From positions 1 through 56,793 of the forward strand of contig JAACFB010000021.1 in NCBI GenBank assembly GCA_009937615.1: a stretch of DNA of 56,793 nucleotides, given 5' to 3'. Origin of the DNA: Gammaproteobacteria bacterium (GTDB lineage: Bacteria > Pseudomonadota > Gammaproteobacteria > Steroidobacterales > Woeseiaceae). Both the position numbers and the translations under genes were made by a program. The stretch's first letter is position 1. Each line of letters begins with the position of its first letter. Shown here in pieces: positions 33,258 through 42,237 of the stretch. The notes beneath the pieces were generated by a model. It was not told the origin of the DNA, did no database searches, and was given only the letters and a program-made list of their open reading frames with translations.

Positions 33258-34616
33258 ATGCGATTCATGCCGACTGAAAAATCGCCCGAATCAAAACGCC
33301 TGCTTGGCTTTTGGGACCTGATGAGCATCTCGCTCGGCCAGATTGTCGGCGCCGGGGTGGTCGTACTCACCGGCATCGGTATCAGCATAACGGGCTACGG
33401 AACTCCGTGGGCTTTTCTGCTCGCACTCGGCATCGTGTTTCTCCCGTCCTTGTGCATAGCCGCTCTCGGCGCAGCCATACCCTCGACCGGCGGCACTTAT
33501 ACCTATGTTCGGGACCTGATCGGCCAAAAGACCGCATTCCTGTACCTTGGTCTCCTGGTTGCGGGGCAGCTGGTGCTCGCGACCTATGCGATCGGGTTCG
33601 CGAAATACGCCAACGCACTCATGCCGGACATCAACCTCGGCCTGATCGCCGCCGCTGTGATGACCGTATGTTACGTCGCAAACCTTTTGGGGCTGAAGAC
33701 GGCCGCACGCTTCCAGGCCGTGATGGTCGTGGTGCTGATTTCATCGCTGTTGATCTTTGTCGGCTTCGGCATCTCGCACGTCGACGATTACCAAAATTAC
33801 ACGACCGCAGAGACCGTTATGCCGAGCGGCATCGGGGCCTTTATAGCCGCCGCTTACATTCTTCGTTACGGCATGATCGGCAGTGAGTTCATATCGGAAC
33901 TTGGCGGCGAAACCCGGAACCCCGGTCGCAACATTCCGAGGGTCATGATCACGTCGCTGGCCCTGGTCACGATTCTGTACATGGCGATCGGCGTAGTCGC
34001 GACCGGCGTATTGCCGCTGGACCAGGTCAAGGGTGAATCGCTCGCGTATGTTGCGAAAGAAATATTTCCGCCGGCGCTCTATGTCTTCTTCGTCGTCGGC
34101 GGCGTCATGATCGCGCTGCTCACAACTCTCAATTCGATTTTCGCGTGGTGCACCAAGGGCCTCTACATGGCCACGCAGGACGGCTGGCTGCCGCAGTCTG
34201 TCGCTGTGCGCAACAGGTTCGGCACCCCGTTTGTTTTGCTGACGCTTTTCTACATCGTCGGCATGCTGCCGATTGTTACCGGCATGACACTGGAGTACGT
34301 AACGATTCTGGGCAATGCGGTCGGTATCATATTCGGCATCATTCCGGTGCTCGCGCTGTACAATTTGCACGAGAGGCGACCCGATGCCTATGCCCGGGCA
34401 TCGTTCAGACTGCCGGTACTCGCCATGAAGGTCGCGCCTGTCGTTGCGCTTGGTATTTACGCCTTCGGCGTTTACCTGAGCATGGACTTCATCGGGCTGA
34501 CCGGTTTCGTAACGTTGCTCGTCTATGCCGCGCTTTTGCTGGCCTATGCGTTTTGGCGCGAACAGAAAGTACTCGACTTGCGGAAGTCAGGCATTCGCCT
34601 CGATGCGAGCGTTTAG
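33258..34616 (+). CDS. APC-superfamily amino acid/polyamine-type permease
   Basis: 452-aa inner-membrane protein with about 12 hydrophobic segments. The first unwound helix motif GQIVGAGVVVLTGIG and PSTGGTYTYVRDLIG are typical of the amino acid-polyamine-organocation family; GSEFISELGGETRNPGRNIPRV is the loop after TM6. Start at 33258, with the divergent mtnA beginning only 34 bp away, so the two promoters must overlap. Its 3' end overlaps the convergent TPR gene by 30 bp. Importing an amino acid such as methionine, or a nucleoside breakdown product, would fit; the substrate is not readable. Confidence 0.85.
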   Translation: MRFMPTEKSPESKRLLGFWDLMSISLGQIVGAGVVVLTGIGISITGYGTPWAFLLALGIVFLPSLCIAALGAAIPSTGGTYTYVRDLIGQKTAFLYLGLLVAGQLVLATYAIGFAKYANALMPDINLGLIAAAVMTVCYVANLLGLKTAARFQAVMVVVLISSLLIFVGFGISHVDDYQNYTTAETVMPSGIGAFIAAAYILRYGMIGSEFISELGGETRNPGRNIPRVMITSLALVTILYMAIGVVATGVLPLDQVKGESLAYVAKEIFPPALYVFFVVGGVMIALLTTLNSIFAWCTKGLYMATQDGWLPQSVAVRNRFGTPFVLLTLFYIVGMLPIVTGMTLEYVTILGNAVGIIFGIIPVLALYNLHERRPDAYARASFRLPVLAMKVAPVVALGIYAFGVYLSMDFIGLTGFVTLLVYAALLLAYAFWREQKVLDLRKSGIRLDASV

Positions 34617-35819
34617 CGCGGCCCGGTAGGTTTCTTCGACTATTCGACGCTGCGGATTACTGCCGCCGAGCAGCACGCTATCCGCGACAACGGGTTCCAG
34701 GCGCTCTATCGCGGTCGCGAAGTCCCGGCTCGCGAACGCGTAAAAACCTTCGGCATACCTCACCAGCGCAACCCCCAGCCGCGTCCCGCTGTAATCTTTG
34801 GCCCGGCTGAATCCATCAGCTAGTGCGCGCCGTTCCGAGTCGCTGTCGTGCAGGGCCGTGGACATGATTCGATGAATGTCGGCGAAAGCAAAGCCACTGT
34901 TCGGGTAGTGCCTGTCCGCATAGTCGGCCAGGTCCTGCCGGATGTCGGCGGGTATCTCCAGCCCCGACAGCCTGCAGCGCCACAGCAGGGCTGCGTTATC
35001 ACTAAATGTCGACAGCGGCATCGGGTCGCTGACCCGCGGATCGAGTTCCCGCTCGTAAATCGCGAGTAGCTCCGACGCAGGGGCGCCTTTCTCCCTCAGC
35101 AGCAAGGCAAGATGCCAAACAAGATGGTGACGCATGTCTGAATCGGCGCCATGGGTGCCTAGCCATTTGTCGATGAAGTCCATACCTTCATCGACCGCAG
35201 CCTCCTCAAAATGCACGTGGGCGAGGCTGTGTGCACAGTTACCGTTCTCGCTCAGACGCCACGCATGCTCGCCGTATTTTCTCGCGGCAACCAGGTCGCC
35301 GACTTCAGCCGCCGTAAAACTCAGGGTACTGAGATACCACCAGTCGTCTTCCGGGTAGCTGTTTTTCAAAGCGTCCAGCAGCGCGACGTTCTCTTCGCGC
35401 CACGCGCGCTGACCCGAAAATGCAAGCAGGCCGAAAGGCCCTACTATATGCGAGAGAATGAAGAGGTCCCGCGGAAACTCTTCCGTGTGTCGGCTGGCCA
35501 GTTTCAGCGCGTCTTCCCGGAAGTGCGCGGCAGCCACGATAACGTCGATAGCAGATTGTTCCCGTCGTGTTGCCACCGGCTTGAGAGAAACCGCCCTGTC
35601 GAGGTGCCCGGCCACTTTCTCGGTAAGGCCGTGTATTTGCAGCTGACGGGCCAGGGCGGCATGCGCCAGGGCAAAATCGGGATCCCGGTCTACGGCCTCG
35701 GTCAGCTCACGGATACCCGGATGATCGAGCCGCAGCGCATTATCGATTCCTGCGAGGTACGCCGAGCATGCGGCGGCGCTCGCGCAGCTTAGCTCGAGGT
35801 CGTAGTTATCCTTGAACAC
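34587..35819 (-). CDS. TTC38-like tetratricopeptide repeat protein
   Basis: 410 aa, entirely helical, with TPR-like helix pairs (DFALAHAALARQLQIHGLTEKVAGHLDRAV at about 47-77, and AAEVGDLVAARKYGEHAWRL). The GNCAHSLAHVHFEEAAVDEG segment and the spacing of repeats follow eukaryotic and bacterial TTC38 proteins, whose function is unknown. No signal peptide. It begins 12 bp after the end of the downstream-oriented PLP enzyme gene on the same strand, so the two are probably one transcript. Confidence 0.8.
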   Translation of the reverse strand: MFKDNYDLELSCASAAACSAYLAGIDNALRLDHPGIRELTEAVDRDPDFALAHAALARQLQIHGLTEKVAGHLDRAVSLKPVATRREQSAIDVIVAAAHFREDALKLASRHTEEFPRDLFILSHIVGPFGLLAFSGQRAWREENVALLDALKNSYPEDDWWYLSTLSFTAAEVGDLVAARKYGEHAWRLSENGNCAHSLAHVHFEEAAVDEGMDFIDKWLGTHGADSDMRHHLVWHLALLLREKGAPASELLAIYERELDPRVSDPMPLSTFSDNAALLWRCRLSGLEIPADIRQDLADYADRHYPNSGFAFADIHRIMSTALHDSDSERRALADGFSRAKDYSGTRLGVALVRYAEGFYAFASRDFATAIERLEPVVADSVLLGGSNPQRRIVEETYRAALNARIEANA

Positions 35820-35831
35820 GGCGCCGGGTGA

Positions 35832-37082
35832 TCATACGGCCCGCAGCGCGTGATCGAAGTCGTCCAGAATATCGTCGATCTCCTCGATACCGACGCAGAA
35901 CCGCACCAGGCCGTCGGAGATCCCGGCATTCTTCCGATCCTGTCGGCTGATACCAGAGTGCGTCATGCTCGCCGGAACCTGGATAACGCTGTCGGTACTG
36001 CCAAAGCTGATGGCAATGGTGGGTAATTGCAGCGCTTCAATCAGCCGATGGGCTGCGGCCTTGCCGCCGTCCACCTCGAATGACATGAAGCTACCGAAAC
36101 CATTGAACATCTGGGCTTTCGCCAGGTCGTGGAACCGGTTTTCCGGCAGGCCCGGGTAAAATACCTCTCGAATCTTGGGGTGGCTTTGCAGGAATTGCGC
36201 CACGGCCAGCGCATTGGAGGAGTGGCGTTCCATCCGAATCGCAAAGGTCTTCAGGCCCATGCTCGTAAGCCAGCTGTCAGACGGGCTCGGCGTTGCCCCG
36301 AACTCCATTGCGGTCTGCCCGAGGCGCCCCCAAAAATCGACAAACTCAGGATGCCTGGAGACTACGGCTCCGCCAAGCGCTACACCGTGTCCGTTCAGAA
36401 ACTTCGTCGATGAGTGGATGACCATGTCGCAGCCCAACGTCAGAGGCCGCTGGTGATAGGGTGTTGCCGCCGTATTGTCGACCGCGATCCAGGCGTCATT
36501 CTCATGGGCAAGACCGGCTAACGCTTTAATGTCATGCAGTTCGATTCGTGGGTTCGAAGGCGTTTCGACATAGACGAGCCGCGTCGCCGGATTTGCCGCA
36601 AGCGCTTTTTGCCAATCGGCAATATCCACCGAATCAATGATGCTGACGGTGATGCCGAAGCGCGGGCAGATTTCCGTAAATAATTTGTGCGTGCCGCTAT
36701 ACAGGCTGGTATGCGTCACGACGTGGTCGCCCGATTTCAGTAATGAAAATACCGCCGCGGCAATGGCGCCCATGCCGGAAGCCGCGCAGTGAGCTGCGAC
36801 AACTTCACCGGGCTCTTTGTCAGGCGCCGCGCGTAGCAGATCGATGCCTTCCAGCATCGCGATTTTTTTCGCAAGCGATATCGTGTTGGGATTACGGCCC
36901 CGCGTATAAACAAAGTTGTCTTTGTTGATGCCGGAGAACGTTTCCTGAGCCTCCACCATGTCTTTGAAGCCAAAGCTAGACGTTTGATAGATCGGCATGA
37001 CATGAGAGTGCAGCGGATGGCCATGTTCTTCGTAGTGATTCGCGATGGTACCGAGCCCATAGCTACGCTTGATGGCAGGCAA
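35832..37082 (-). CDS. Cys/Met metabolism PLP enzyme, methionine gamma-lyase-type
   Basis: Fold type I PLP enzyme acting on sulfur amino acids. K227 in HSSTKFLNGHG forms the Schiff base, D202 (VDNTAATPY) binds the pyridine nitrogen, YTRGRNPN contacts the phosphate and TETPSNP-like VETPSNP follows. 416 aa is standard. It starts at TTG, with AGGGGA 7 nt upstream. Methionine gamma-lyase, cystathionine gamma-synthase/lyase and O-acetylhomoserine sulfhydrylase share these motifs; the absence of an adjacent metX or metA leans to a lyase. Closeness to mtnA suggests sulfur amino acid turnover. Confidence 0.88.
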   Translation of the reverse strand: MPAIKRSYGLGTIANHYEEHGHPLHSHVMPIYQTSSFGFKDMVEAQETFSGINKDNFVYTRGRNPNTISLAKKIAMLEGIDLLRAAPDKEPGEVVAAHCAASGMGAIAAAVFSLLKSGDHVVTHTSLYSGTHKLFTEICPRFGITVSIIDSVDIADWQKALAANPATRLVYVETPSNPRIELHDIKALAGLAHENDAWIAVDNTAATPYHQRPLTLGCDMVIHSSTKFLNGHGVALGGAVVSRHPEFVDFWGRLGQTAMEFGATPSPSDSWLTSMGLKTFAIRMERHSSNALAVAQFLQSHPKIREVFYPGLPENRFHDLAKAQMFNGFGSFMSFEVDGGKAAAHRLIEALQLPTIAISFGSTDSVIQVPASMTHSGISRQDRKNAGISDGLVRFCVGIEEIDDILDDFDHALRAV

Positions 37083-37207
37083 GAGCGTTCCCCTCGTTGA
37101 CTCATTTGCAGAGATTGTACGCTACGTCGCCTCCGCACCGGTGTCCAGAGAACACCGACGGGCACCGGCGCGCCCGGATTCTGCGGCGCGATAGCCTTGC
37201 CTATCCT

Positions 37208-38395
37208 TCAGGCCGGCCGTACTTCGAGTGCTTCAGTATTGCCCGATGCCTGGGAAATGCTATGCAGCGCGCGGTCCTTGCGCAGAAAATGAGCTACTGC
37301 GTACCATGTCAGTATTGTGATTAGCGCACCCGCAATACCGTCGACGGCATAGTGCCACGCGAGATGGATGGAACCCAGATAGATCAGTATCGCGTAGAAC
37401 ACCATGACAAATCCGAACAGCCGGTGTGTCCGCATTGCCTGTAACGCAAAAAGGGTCACGGTTGCGACGTGCATGCTTGGCATCGCAGAAATGCCGACGC
37501 CCATTCCCATTCCTTGAGCGGACTGCTTGTCCAGCAGCAATTGTTGAGCATTTAACGCCCAGATTTCGTATTTGCCATTGACCAGTTGCAAGTAATCCAT
37601 CAGCCCGGTGTATGGATTCTGGCCGGTTGCAAAGGTGTCGTAGTAGCACGGCCCGGCGGACGCAAACACGGAGGCGAGCACGTTGCCGCCAATAGCCCAG
37701 ATCAATACAAAAGTATAAAAATACTGCATTCTCAATAAACGGTCTTTAAGACTGAATACCTGGACCAGGTTAAAAGCCAGCATGACAAAAAACCAAATGT
37801 TATAGCTGACATTGAGCAGGTATGTTATTAGCGGAACGCCAATGAATGGCTGTAACAACTCCCATGGATGCCACCCGAGATGAAGGTACTGATCCAAGAG
37901 CATCCAGGATTGGTCCCAGGTATACGCGTTAAACGCCGGTATGAGTTGTTTCAAGCTGGTAAACACTGAAAAGAAACAGGTCAACATCACCGTCAGCGGG
38001 ATGACCCGATACCAGCGTTGGCGATCAAAAATGATGGCTTTCAGGTCCTTCGCTATGTAGTGAAACAGCCTGTCTGGAACGATTCGGACCATGATGTATA
38101 TGACACGCATGGTCACCGCGATCGCTATCACGGGATAAACAAACCGCCATAGGCCTGCCGAATAAACGAAAAGATAAACGTCCTGTGCATGCCCGACCGA
38201 GCCTGCCGCCAGGTACCCGAGGATGATGTAGCCGGCTATCAGGCCAAGGAGAATGATTTCGGCAGGCGTATAGTAATTTTCCGCAACTGCTTTCACACCT
38301 CGATAGAGGGGTGAGAAAGCCGTCTTGGCGAAAGTCAAATACTTGCTTGTTGGCTCTTGTTGGCTCGACTTAAGCCTATCGCTTGACCGAGGCAT
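37208..38395 (-). CDS. PAP2-superfamily membrane phosphatase/phosphotransferase (Aur1-like)
   Basis: 395-aa integral membrane protein with about seven hydrophobic segments. The PAP2_3/inositolphosphotransferase motifs are SAMPSMHVATVTLF (catalytic-site His) and GSIHLAWHYAVDGIAG (second His and Asp), with a preceding loop holding AGPCYYDTF. Relatives act on lipid phosphates or transfer phospho-head groups to glycolipids. The A+T content is visibly higher than in flanking genes, with many AAA, TTT and ATA codons, which hints at transfer. A good sigma70-like promoter lies 80 bp upstream. It is transcribed alone. Confidence 0.8.
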   Translation of the reverse strand: MPRSSDRLKSSQQEPTSKYLTFAKTAFSPLYRGVKAVAENYYTPAEIILLGLIAGYIILGYLAAGSVGHAQDVYLFVYSAGLWRFVYPVIAIAVTMRVIYIMVRIVPDRLFHYIAKDLKAIIFDRQRWYRVIPLTVMLTCFFSVFTSLKQLIPAFNAYTWDQSWMLLDQYLHLGWHPWELLQPFIGVPLITYLLNVSYNIWFFVMLAFNLVQVFSLKDRLLRMQYFYTFVLIWAIGGNVLASVFASAGPCYYDTFATGQNPYTGLMDYLQLVNGKYEIWALNAQQLLLDKQSAQGMGMGVGISAMPSMHVATVTLFALQAMRTHRLFGFVMVFYAILIYLGSIHLAWHYAVDGIAGALITILTWYAVAHFLRKDRALHSISQASGNTEALEVRPA

Positions 38396-38722
38396 GGCGT
38401 TATCCAGGATGTAGCGGTAGATGAATTGTCAGATGAGGTAATAAAAGGGATGCTGTTACTGGAAAGGCTTCTTATTATAGGGGGCGATTCTGCGGTGTCA
38501 TTTAAATATCGGTCTTTGCTGTTCGTTTGACTTGCCTGCGGTCGAGGCAAAATCGCGGTAACCAGCGCCAAGCCCGACGGCCACCGTGGCCGAACCGTTC
38601 ATATCAGTCACTACAGCGGCACAGCGACGTTCACTACGAGCTATGGCTTTGCTTACGCGCAAAGGTGCATGGTTCCGGCCCCGGTCCGCTCTGGCCAAAC
38701 AGCGAGATTATTCCCCCGGCTG
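38396..38722. other. Intergenic region between the PAP2 gene and glpT
   Basis: 327 bases, all upstream of the PAP2 gene and downstream of glpT on the same strand. It holds the PAP2 promoter (38474-38501). A minus-strand open stretch (38498-38698) has no ribosome site or recognisable family and is not called. I see no terminator with a T-tract after glpT. Confidence 0.4.
38474..38501 (-). promoter_or_regulatory. Sigma70-type promoter of the PAP2 gene
   Basis: On the minus strand, ATGACA (38501-38496), a 16-bp spacer, then TATAAT (38479-38474). That is 5 of 6 and 6 of 6 matches to consensus, the best promoter seen in the window. It predicts a leader of roughly 70 bases before ATG 38395. Confidence 0.55.
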
Positions 38723-40069
38723 TTAACGCGTGCCGGATACCGGATGAGCTTCGGCGCGCCATGTAAATGAAATCAGGACCATTGCCATTACGCACGCAGC
38801 GGCAATCAAACCGAGCCCGGCGTCCCAGCCCGCGGCATCGACCACCAGGCCGATCACGATGCTGGCGGCAACCGCGCCGCCGACATAACCGAACAGGCCC
38901 GTGAACCCCGCCGCCGTTCCTGCCGCTTTCTTCGGCGCAAGATCCAGCGCCTGGACGCCGATAAGCATCACCGGTCCGTAAATAAAGAAACCGATGCCGA
39001 TCAACATGGCAATATCCAGGCCGGGATTACCTGGCGGGTTCAGCCAGTAGACCAAGACGCAAACCAGTGTCAGCGCCAGGAACAGGATCGATGCAGGCGC
39101 GCGGCGCCCGCTGAATACCTTGTCTGACAGCCAGCCGCAGATCAGAGTGCCTGGAATGCCCGCGAATTCGTAGAATGCGTAGGCCCACCCGGATTGTTCG
39201 AATGAAAAGTTTTTGACTTCATTGAGATAGGTAGGCGCCCAATCCAGCACGCCGTAGCGGACGAAGTAGACGAACGCATTCGCAATGGCGATCGTCCAGA
39301 GAAATTTATTGTTCAGTACAAACTCGAAAAAGATCGCTTTGGCAGACAGCTCTTTTTCGTGTTTCTCGGTGTATTCAAATGCCTTTGGGTAATCATTGCG
39401 ATGCGTTTCGATCGTGCTGAGACCCTGCGATTGCGGGGTGTCGCGAACCAGCATCAGAACGAGCATCGCGACAACCAGCGCAAAGAAGCCGTGGAGATAG
39501 AGAACCGCGTGCCAGTCGGCGAACAGGGCCATCGCAAGAATCGCGATCGGACCGACCATTCCGCCACCGACATTGTGCGCAACGTTCCAGATAGCCATCT
39601 TCGTACCGCGCTCATTTTGCGAAAACCAGTGGACCATCACGCGCCCCGACGGCGGCCAACCCATGCCCTGGAACCAGCCGTTCAACAGCAGCAATCCGAA
39701 CATGATGATCACGGAGCTGGTCGCGACCGGAATCGTGCCCATGAAGATCATTACAGCCGACGAGCAGATCAGCCCGAGCGCCATAAACGTGCGCGCATTA
39801 CTGCGGTCCGATACGTTGCCCATGAAGAACTTTGAGAGGCCATAGGCGATAGATACGCCGGACAGGGCCAGGCCGAGATCTGACTTCGAATAGCCCAGGT
39901 CAATCAGGTAGGGCATTGCCAGCGTGAAGTTCTTCCGTACCAGGTAGTAGCCGGCGTAGCCGACGAAGATTCCAACAAATACCTGCAGGCGAAGGCGCCG
40001 ATAAGTCGCAGCCGCCTGGTCTTCAGGCAATGGCTCGCGATGCGCCGGCGGCCTGAGAAACCCGATCAC
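38723..40069 (-). CDS. glpT: Glycerol-3-phosphate:phosphate antiporter
   Basis: Organophosphate:phosphate antiporter of the major facilitator superfamily, 448 aa, about 12 membrane segments. The N-terminus FVGIFVGYAGYYLVRKNFTLAMPYL carries the conserved YxxxR region, and MGWPPSGRVMVHWFSQNERGTKMAIWNVAHNVGG is the diagnostic GlpT/UhpT loop. The ATG overlaps the glpQ stop by 4 nt, making a glpQ-glpT operon in which glycerol-3-phosphate freed by GlpQ is imported. The neighbour favours GlpT over UhpT. Confidence 0.92.
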   Translation of the reverse strand: MIGFLRPPAHREPLPEDQAAATYRRLRLQVFVGIFVGYAGYYLVRKNFTLAMPYLIDLGYSKSDLGLALSGVSIAYGLSKFFMGNVSDRSNARTFMALGLICSSAVMIFMGTIPVATSSVIIMFGLLLLNGWFQGMGWPPSGRVMVHWFSQNERGTKMAIWNVAHNVGGGMVGPIAILAMALFADWHAVLYLHGFFALVVAMLVLMLVRDTPQSQGLSTIETHRNDYPKAFEYTEKHEKELSAKAIFFEFVLNNKFLWTIAIANAFVYFVRYGVLDWAPTYLNEVKNFSFEQSGWAYAFYEFAGIPGTLICGWLSDKVFSGRRAPASILFLALTLVCVLVYWLNPPGNPGLDIAMLIGIGFFIYGPVMLIGVQALDLAPKKAAGTAAGFTGLFGYVGGAVAASIVIGLVVDAAGWDAGLGLIAAACVMAMVLISFTWRAEAHPVSGTR

Positions 40070-41121
40070 TTGTCAGCCTCGATGAAACTCACGGCCCTAT
40101 CCGGAAAGTCCGTAAAAATGCCATCGACGCCGACCTGGTTGAAAAAGATGTCGAGCAGGTTTTCGAAATCCGTCGCGTAGGCCGGAATCTGGTCTGGCTC
40201 GCGACGGAATGTGTAAGGGTGAACCTTGAGACCTGCTGCATGCGCCAGCGCGACAAGCCCCGTCACTTTCAGGTCACTCGCGGTCGAATCAGGATCGACC
40301 AGGTGATGCATGGACGGCCCGATCCCGGCCGCGTAGCCGGATATTTCCCGGATACCCTCTTCGGTCAGCAGTGGAGCGAAGTCTGCTTCGGCGCCAATCA
40401 GTTGCACCAACGCCAGCTCCATGTTTCTCGCCGGCAGCAGGTCCTCGTGAATGCGCATTAGCTCGTAGCGATCGAAACATTGCAGATATATGTCATCGGT
40501 AGACTTCGAGTATCCGTAGCTGGCGAGGACATCCAGCACGGCAGCGGAAATGTCCTTTCCCTCCCTTCGGTGAAACGCAGGATCCTTGATTTCCGGATAC
40601 AGGCCGACGGTTTTCCCCGTCGACTTGTTGAGACCCTTGATGAGTTCTATCTCCTCGGCGAAGGTATGGACCCGAAAAGTCGATTTGCCGAGGGGAAAGC
40701 GGTCAGGAGAAACGGTGATCGCTGAGCCGTCTTCGACTTTAAAGCGTTCCGAAACCGCCAGTTGCCGGATCTCTTCAAGCGTGAAATCGACAACGTAATG
40801 GCGGCCATCATCCCGCGCTCGGCCCGGGAACAGCGTACTAACGTTGCTGACCGAGTCGAGATCGAGATCGTGAAGCACAACCAGCTCGTCGTCCTTGGTC
40901 ATTACCAGGTCTTGCTCGATAAAATCCGCGCCTTGCGCGTACGCCATGGCCTTCGCGGCAATCGTGTGCTCCGGCAAATAACCGCTGGCTCCGCGGTGCG
41001 CGATGACGACACGCTCTTCTACGGGCGGCGTATCCGGTGGTCCACCGGCGCAGCCCGCAACCAGCAGCAGAACTAGCAAGAAGCCTGGTTTGGTACTTGG
41101 TTGTTTCGGCACCCTGTACAT
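40066..41121 (-). CDS. glpQ: Glycerophosphodiester phosphodiesterase, lipoprotein
   Basis: Hydrolyses glycerophosphodiesters to glycerol-3-phosphate and an alcohol outside the cytoplasm. A type II signal peptide ends in VAGC (C24), so it is anchored to a membrane. Catalytic signature AHRGASGYLPEHT begins at about residue 41, followed by IEQDLVMTKDDELVVLHD with the metal-binding Glu, Asp and second His; GLYPEIK and the final GIFTDFPD complete the TIM barrel. 351 aa is as in periplasmic GlpQ rather than cytosolic UgpQ. First gene of the glpQ-glpT operon. Confidence 0.93.
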   Translation of the reverse strand: MYRVPKQPSTKPGFLLVLLLVAGCAGGPPDTPPVEERVVIAHRGASGYLPEHTIAAKAMAYAQGADFIEQDLVMTKDDELVVLHDLDLDSVSNVSTLFPGRARDDGRHYVVDFTLEEIRQLAVSERFKVEDGSAITVSPDRFPLGKSTFRVHTFAEEIELIKGLNKSTGKTVGLYPEIKDPAFHRREGKDISAAVLDVLASYGYSKSTDDIYLQCFDRYELMRIHEDLLPARNMELALVQLIGAEADFAPLLTEEGIREISGYAAGIGPSMHHLVDPDSTASDLKVTGLVALAHAAGLKVHPYTFRREPDQIPAYATDFENLLDIFFNQVGVDGIFTDFPDRAVSFIEADK

Positions 41122-41988
41122 AATCCCCTTTCGAGTCCAAATACCCGTATTCGGTACGCCAAATTAGACGGCATTCAGTGTGACAGCAGGACTCCGGTCT
41201 TTCTCTGCACGAAGCTTTTTTTTCGCCGGTAACAACACCTGCCGATGTCAAACCGCCGTGCAACAGGCGTGGATCCCGGGAAGGGAGTTCGCTTTCCAAT
41301 GATTCTATGACGAAATCGGAGTTGTTTTTCGTTAAGAAAGGTATCACAGGCCTTGCTGGCAACTCGCGGTGCGCCGGCGTCGAGTAACAGGCCACGATCG
41401 TTCAAGCATCGACCCCCGAACGTGGCACGCGCATTGAAGTCACCGTTGCGCAACTGCTGCAACGCCTGTTCGATGTTTGCCTGAGAATCTTCAGGCGGGA
41501 ACGAGGAAAACGTCATTCTCGGCATCGTAACGTCGCGCGACCGGAAGCGTGATTGTAACAGCGCGTCGAAACCAAGACAGCCGAGTTGCTGCAACCGATA
41601 CCGGCAACACATTATCGAACGACAGCGACGGGCACGATCGACGAGTTTCCCGCAGTCGTCCGACTGAATCAGTTCTAGCCGGCTGACTCAGACTGACCAG
41701 GTCGAATCCTGCAACGGGGCCCTGCCCCCCGATCGGCAGAATTGATGACGGCTTTGGCCGCAAACCACACGGTGCCCGCCGCTCATAGCGCCATGTGCAT
41801 ACATCAAGCCGCTACATGGGAATCGAATCTTCTATCCTGCTCATGGAAGAACAAACAGTGATGCGCGATACGAGTTTGCCAAACTGTGGATCGCGTCACA
41901 TAGATACGCATGCTGCACGCTATGTTAAACGCTAAAATACTCGCCTGTTATTGGATGTCGGCCCACCTTTTGGCCTGGAGGCGAGCAC
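41122..41988. other. Long intergenic region between glpQ and the small membrane protein gene
   Basis: 867 bases without a gene I can support. Two overlapping minus-strand open stretches (41175-41612 and 41491-41763) include the run SSFPPEDSQANIEQALQQLR, which looks protein-like in composition, but I find no ribosome site or family; this could be a decayed gene. Near the right end TAAAAT (41933-41938) may be a -10 box, and GGAGG 7 nt before ATG 41989 is a very good ribosome site for the next gene. No repeats or terminators were evident. Confidence 0.4.
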
Positions 41989-42237
41989 ATGCTTGGCGCA
42001 CAAACTGTTAGAGTTTTCCTGGTAGTTCTTGGATGTACGGTGTTAGCAGCGCCCAGCCATGCTTATCTTGACCCGGGGACCGGCAGCATCATACTGCAGA
42101 GCATTCTTGCTGGCATTGCCGTCGCCATGGGCATATTGCGTTTCTACTGGTATCGGCTCAAGGCTTTCTTTTCGGGCACAACCTTGGAATCTGAAGCAGC
42201 AGATTCCAAGGACTCCGAGATCCAGAACGACATATAG
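41989..42237 (+). CDS. Small inner-membrane protein with YLDPGTGS motif
   Basis: 82 aa. An N-terminal signal-like helix (VRVFLVVLGCTVLAAPSHA), then YLDPGTGSIILQSILAGIAVAMGILRFYW, a second hydrophobic segment, and a basic then acidic tail. Small proteins with this YLDPGTGS core occur beside polysaccharide and methyltransferase genes; their job is unknown. It has a near-perfect ribosome site (GGAGG) and its stop directly abuts the ATG of the methyltransferase, so the pair is co-translated. Confidence 0.8.
   Translation: MLGAQTVRVFLVVLGCTVLAAPSHAYLDPGTGSIILQSILAGIAVAMGILRFYWYRLKAFFSGTTLESEAADSKDSEIQNDI

Noticed and set aside
38498-38698. Minus-strand frame of 66 codons upstream of the PAP2 gene
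   Set aside because: It overlaps the -35 region of the predicted promoter and has no ribosome site or similarity that I recognise.
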